A stretch of 64,000 nucleotides of DNA. Source: Fervidibacter sp032160945. Lineage in GTDB: Bacteria; Armatimonadota; Fervidibacteria; Fervidibacterales; Fervidibacteraceae. Location of the stretch: the NCBI GenBank assembly GCA_032160945.1, contig JAVHTL010000002.1. The stretch is one strand, 5' to 3'. A program made the position numbers and the translations under genes. Of the stretch, positions 62,338 to 64,000 are shown one piece after another (the first letter of the stretch is position 1; every line of letters starts with the position of its first letter). The notes under the pieces were generated by a model that worked only from the letters and a program-made list of their open reading frames with translations, was not told the origin of the DNA and ran no database searches.

Positions 62338-63235
62338 TCCGATTGCCTTGTTTTGCTCGCCAAGCAAGATAAAATCCCAAAACTGTCGCTGGGTCAGTGT
62401 TAGTAACGAGCCGAAAGTAATGTGCACCAGATTGCCCACATGCTTTCTTGCACTCTCTCAAAAACTCTTCAACTCGCTGCTTGTATGTGAAACGCAAATT
62501 TTCCGGGTCAATGGGCAAGCGGACAGGCTCTTCCATGTCAACAAACATTGAAGGCAGCGAAAAAGGCAACTCAAGTTCGTCAGGGTCAAGAACTTGAAGC
62601 ACCAAGACATCGTGACCACGCCGTTGAAGGTAACTTAGAGCGTGGGGCAACGCTCTATCTTCATCCAACAAATCAGACAAAATGACAAACAGCGAACGGC
62701 GCTTGACGAGTGCCGACAACTCTTCGGTTACTCGGCGCAAATGGGTTTGTCCGTCAGGCTCAACCCTTTCAAGAACTTCCAAAAGGACACTCAAATGCAA
62801 TGAGGAACGGCGTGCTGGGATGAAATCTCTCAATCTTTCACTGAACACTGCCAACCCAACGGCGTCCCCTTGCCGCAAAACAAGATATGCCAGCAACGCT
62901 GAAATTTTCACTGCGTAGTCAAGTTTGCTCTCTTCAGCGTTGCCATAGCCCATAGAACCGCTGGCATCAAGCAGAAAATAACAACGCATGTTAGTCTCTT
63001 GCTCAAATTGTCGGACGAACAATTTGTCAAGTTTGGCAAGGGCTTTCCAGTCCAAGTATCTTGGGTCGTCGCCTGGAAAATAAGGGCGATGTTCAGCAAA
63101 CTCAACGGAGAAGCCTCGGAAAGTGCTTTTGTGTCGCCCCGTCAATGTCCCTTCAACGGCTCGCCGTGCAGTTAACTCGGCTCTCCCAAGTTTAGCCAAC
63201 GCATCTTTGAGAAACTGCCAAAGCCATTGCCTCAT
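62324..63235 (-). CDS. DUF58 family protein
   Basis: A 303-aa DUF58/vWA-like protein. The family motif R-P-Y-F-P-G-D-D-P-R-Y-L-D-W near residue 50 and a MIDAS-type L-D-A-S-G-S-M near residue 90 are clear. DUF58 proteins work with MoxR ATPases; the MoxR here is 20 kb away. It is 18 bp downstream of murE on the same strand. Confidence 0.9.
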   Translation of the reverse strand: MRQWLWQFLKDALAKLGRAELTARRAVEGTLTGRHKSTFRGFSVEFAEHRPYFPGDDPRYLDWKALAKLDKLFVRQFEQETNMRCYFLLDASGSMGYGNAEESKLDYAVKISALLAYLVLRQGDAVGLAVFSERLRDFIPARRSSLHLSVLLEVLERVEPDGQTHLRRVTEELSALVKRRSLFVILSDLLDEDRALPHALSYLQRRGHDVLVLQVLDPDELELPFSLPSMFVDMEEPVRLPIDPENLRFTYKQRVEEFLRECKKACGQSGAHYFRLVTNTDPATVLGFYLAWRAKQGNRINGY

Positions 63236-63253
63236 AGACTTAAGCCTCCCGGT

Positions 63254-64000
63254 TTAAAACTTGCCCTTTGTCCCTTTTTCCTTTAAAGCCTCTCGCGCAA
63301 CTTCCCTGTCGTCAAAGGGCAACTTTTGAGTGCCAATGATTTGGTAGGTCTCATGCCCCTTGCCTGCAATCAAGACAAAATCATTAGGTTGTGCTGTAAA
63401 GACAGCGTGAAAGATTGCTTTCCTACGGTTTGGCTCAACATGGTAAGCAGCGCCCTCCTTGATGCCCTTGACAATATGCTCAATGATTTTGATGGGGTCT
63501 TCGGTTCTTGGGTTGTCGGAAGTGACAACAGTGTAATCCGCAAGTTTGGTTGCTATTTGCCCCATTTCAGGTCGCTTCGTCGGGTCACGGTCACCTCCGC
63601 AACCGAAAACGACAATAACCCGACCTTTAGCAAATTCACGGATTGTCAGCAAAACTTTTTCAAGGGCATCAGGAGTGTGAGCGTAATCAACAGCCACTGT
63701 GAAAGGTTGCCCCTCGTCCACAATCTCAAGTCTACCTGGCGGTGTTTTGAATTTCGGCAAAGCATACGCAATCGTCTCCCAGGAAACCCCAAAATGACGG
63801 GCAACAGCAATGGCTGCAATGGCGTTTGCAACATTGAAGCGACCAAGCAAACGAATTGACAAGGGACGAGGGACGAGAGACGAGGGACGGGTTACAACAG
63901 AAAATTGAGTGCCTGATGGAGAAAGTTTTAGGTCAATGGCTCGGTAGTCTGAGTTTTCGCTGAAACCGTAAGTCGTCTTTGTTGTAGGACACATCGTCAA
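63254..64000 (-). CDS. murE: UDP-N-acetylmuramoyl-tripeptide synthetase, C-terminal part (runs off right edge)
   Basis: The visible 248 residues are the central and C-terminal domains of MurE, which adds the third residue to UDP-MurNAc-L-Ala-D-Glu. G-R-F-N-V-A-N-A-I-A-A, D-Y-A-H-T-P-D-A-L and T-S-D-N-P-R-T-E-D-P are present; D-N-P-R is the motif for meso-diaminopimelate. G-K-G-H-E follows. The ATP-binding N-terminus lies beyond the window, so the true start is not seen. Confidence 0.92.
   Translation of the reverse strand: MTMCPTTKTTYGFSENSDYRAIDLKLSPSGTQFSVVTRPSSLVPRPLSIRLLGRFNVANAIAAIAVARHFGVSWETIAYALPKFKTPPGRLEIVDEGQPFTVAVDYAHTPDALEKVLLTIREFAKGRVIVVFGCGGDRDPTKRPEMGQIATKLADYTVVTSDNPRTEDPIKIIEHIVKGIKEGAAYHVEPNRRKAIFHAVFTAQPNDFVLIAGKGHETYQIIGTQKLPFDDREVAREALKEKGTKGKF
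63858..63892 (-). repeat. Heptanucleotide repeat inside murE
   Basis: Five tandem units of consensus GACGAGG, the same motif and length as the array at 38596. On the reverse strand it encodes R-P-S-S-L-V-P-R-P-L-S just before the L-L-G-R-F-N motif, in a non-conserved loop. Confidence 0.8.

Overview
The window is a gene-dense bacterial chromosome segment of mid GC content (near 48% by eye). Shine-Dalgarno sites are strong (AAGGAGG or GGAGGTG), and ATG, GTG and TTG starts are all used. The features that can be read point to a diderm-like bacterium: a secretin, three PilT ATPases, lspA plus a lipoprotein, DNPR-type MurE (meso-diaminopimelate wall), futalosine-route menaquinone synthesis (mqnA) and an SLH-like module on a secreted oxidoreductase. 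The style of the proteins and dispersed repeats recalls Armatimonadota / Candidatus Fervidibacteria. That placement is from memory; 16S or marker-gene phylogeny would settle it.

Layout. 1-0.3 kb: start of a transposase running off the left edge. 0.5-6.7 kb: sugar isomerase-like protein, a LysM/BON secretin, then a reverse block with YbjQ, a zinc-binding membrane protein, a secretin-N-like protein and a TadG-like pilin. 7-14.7 kb: sufU with a small zinc finger, a Rieske fusion, two tandem HtrA-like proteases with helical repeats in place of PDZ, and an esterase. 14.9-20.5 kb: rhodanese, then three consecutive pilT genes and a cysteine-rich membrane protein. 20.6-28.6 kb: glmS, prmA, a broken purH, desaturase debris and an intact desaturase, acs, mqnA. 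28.6-36.7 kb: a MITE-like repeat, a rhamnulose-1-phosphate aldolase/SDR fusion, tRNA-Leu, terC-lspA-DUF885, a candidate structured RNA, a small membrane protein and a bifunctional nuclease, then a Gfo/Idh/MocA oxidoreductase. 36.7-46.9 kb (reverse): secreted FAD oxidoreductase, citrate synthase, RNase P RNA, MoxR, PcrA, leuA. 47-50 kb: a candidate selenoprotein, a methyltransferase, a dipeptide epimerase. 50-55 kb (reverse): vWA membrane protein, thrC, hom, a lipoprotein. 55-58.2 kb: two DUF21/CBS transporters bracketed by inverted copies of the MITE-like repeat. 58.2-64 kb: a membrane protein, plsC, a secreted glycosidase-like protein, a zinc-ribbon protein, DUF58 and the 3' part of murE.

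The most striking item is at 47249-47821. A secreted thioredoxin-like protein has an in-frame TGA exactly where the second cysteine of a C-P-V-C motif would be. A 15-bp hairpin with GG in its loop follows at bacterial SECIS distance, and the reading frame continues to a normal stop and a rho-independent terminator. This reads as a selenoprotein with a CxxU redox motif. Just upstream and divergent, leuA has a promoter, a 36-codon leader ORF ending in a Leu/Pro cluster rich in CTA codons, and an overlapping hairpin, suggesting leucine attenuation. Other notable items are a 134-bp MITE-like family with target duplications, heptanucleotide repeats read in the same frame in two unrelated genes, a truncated purH and a promoter-driven GC-rich stem at 34609.
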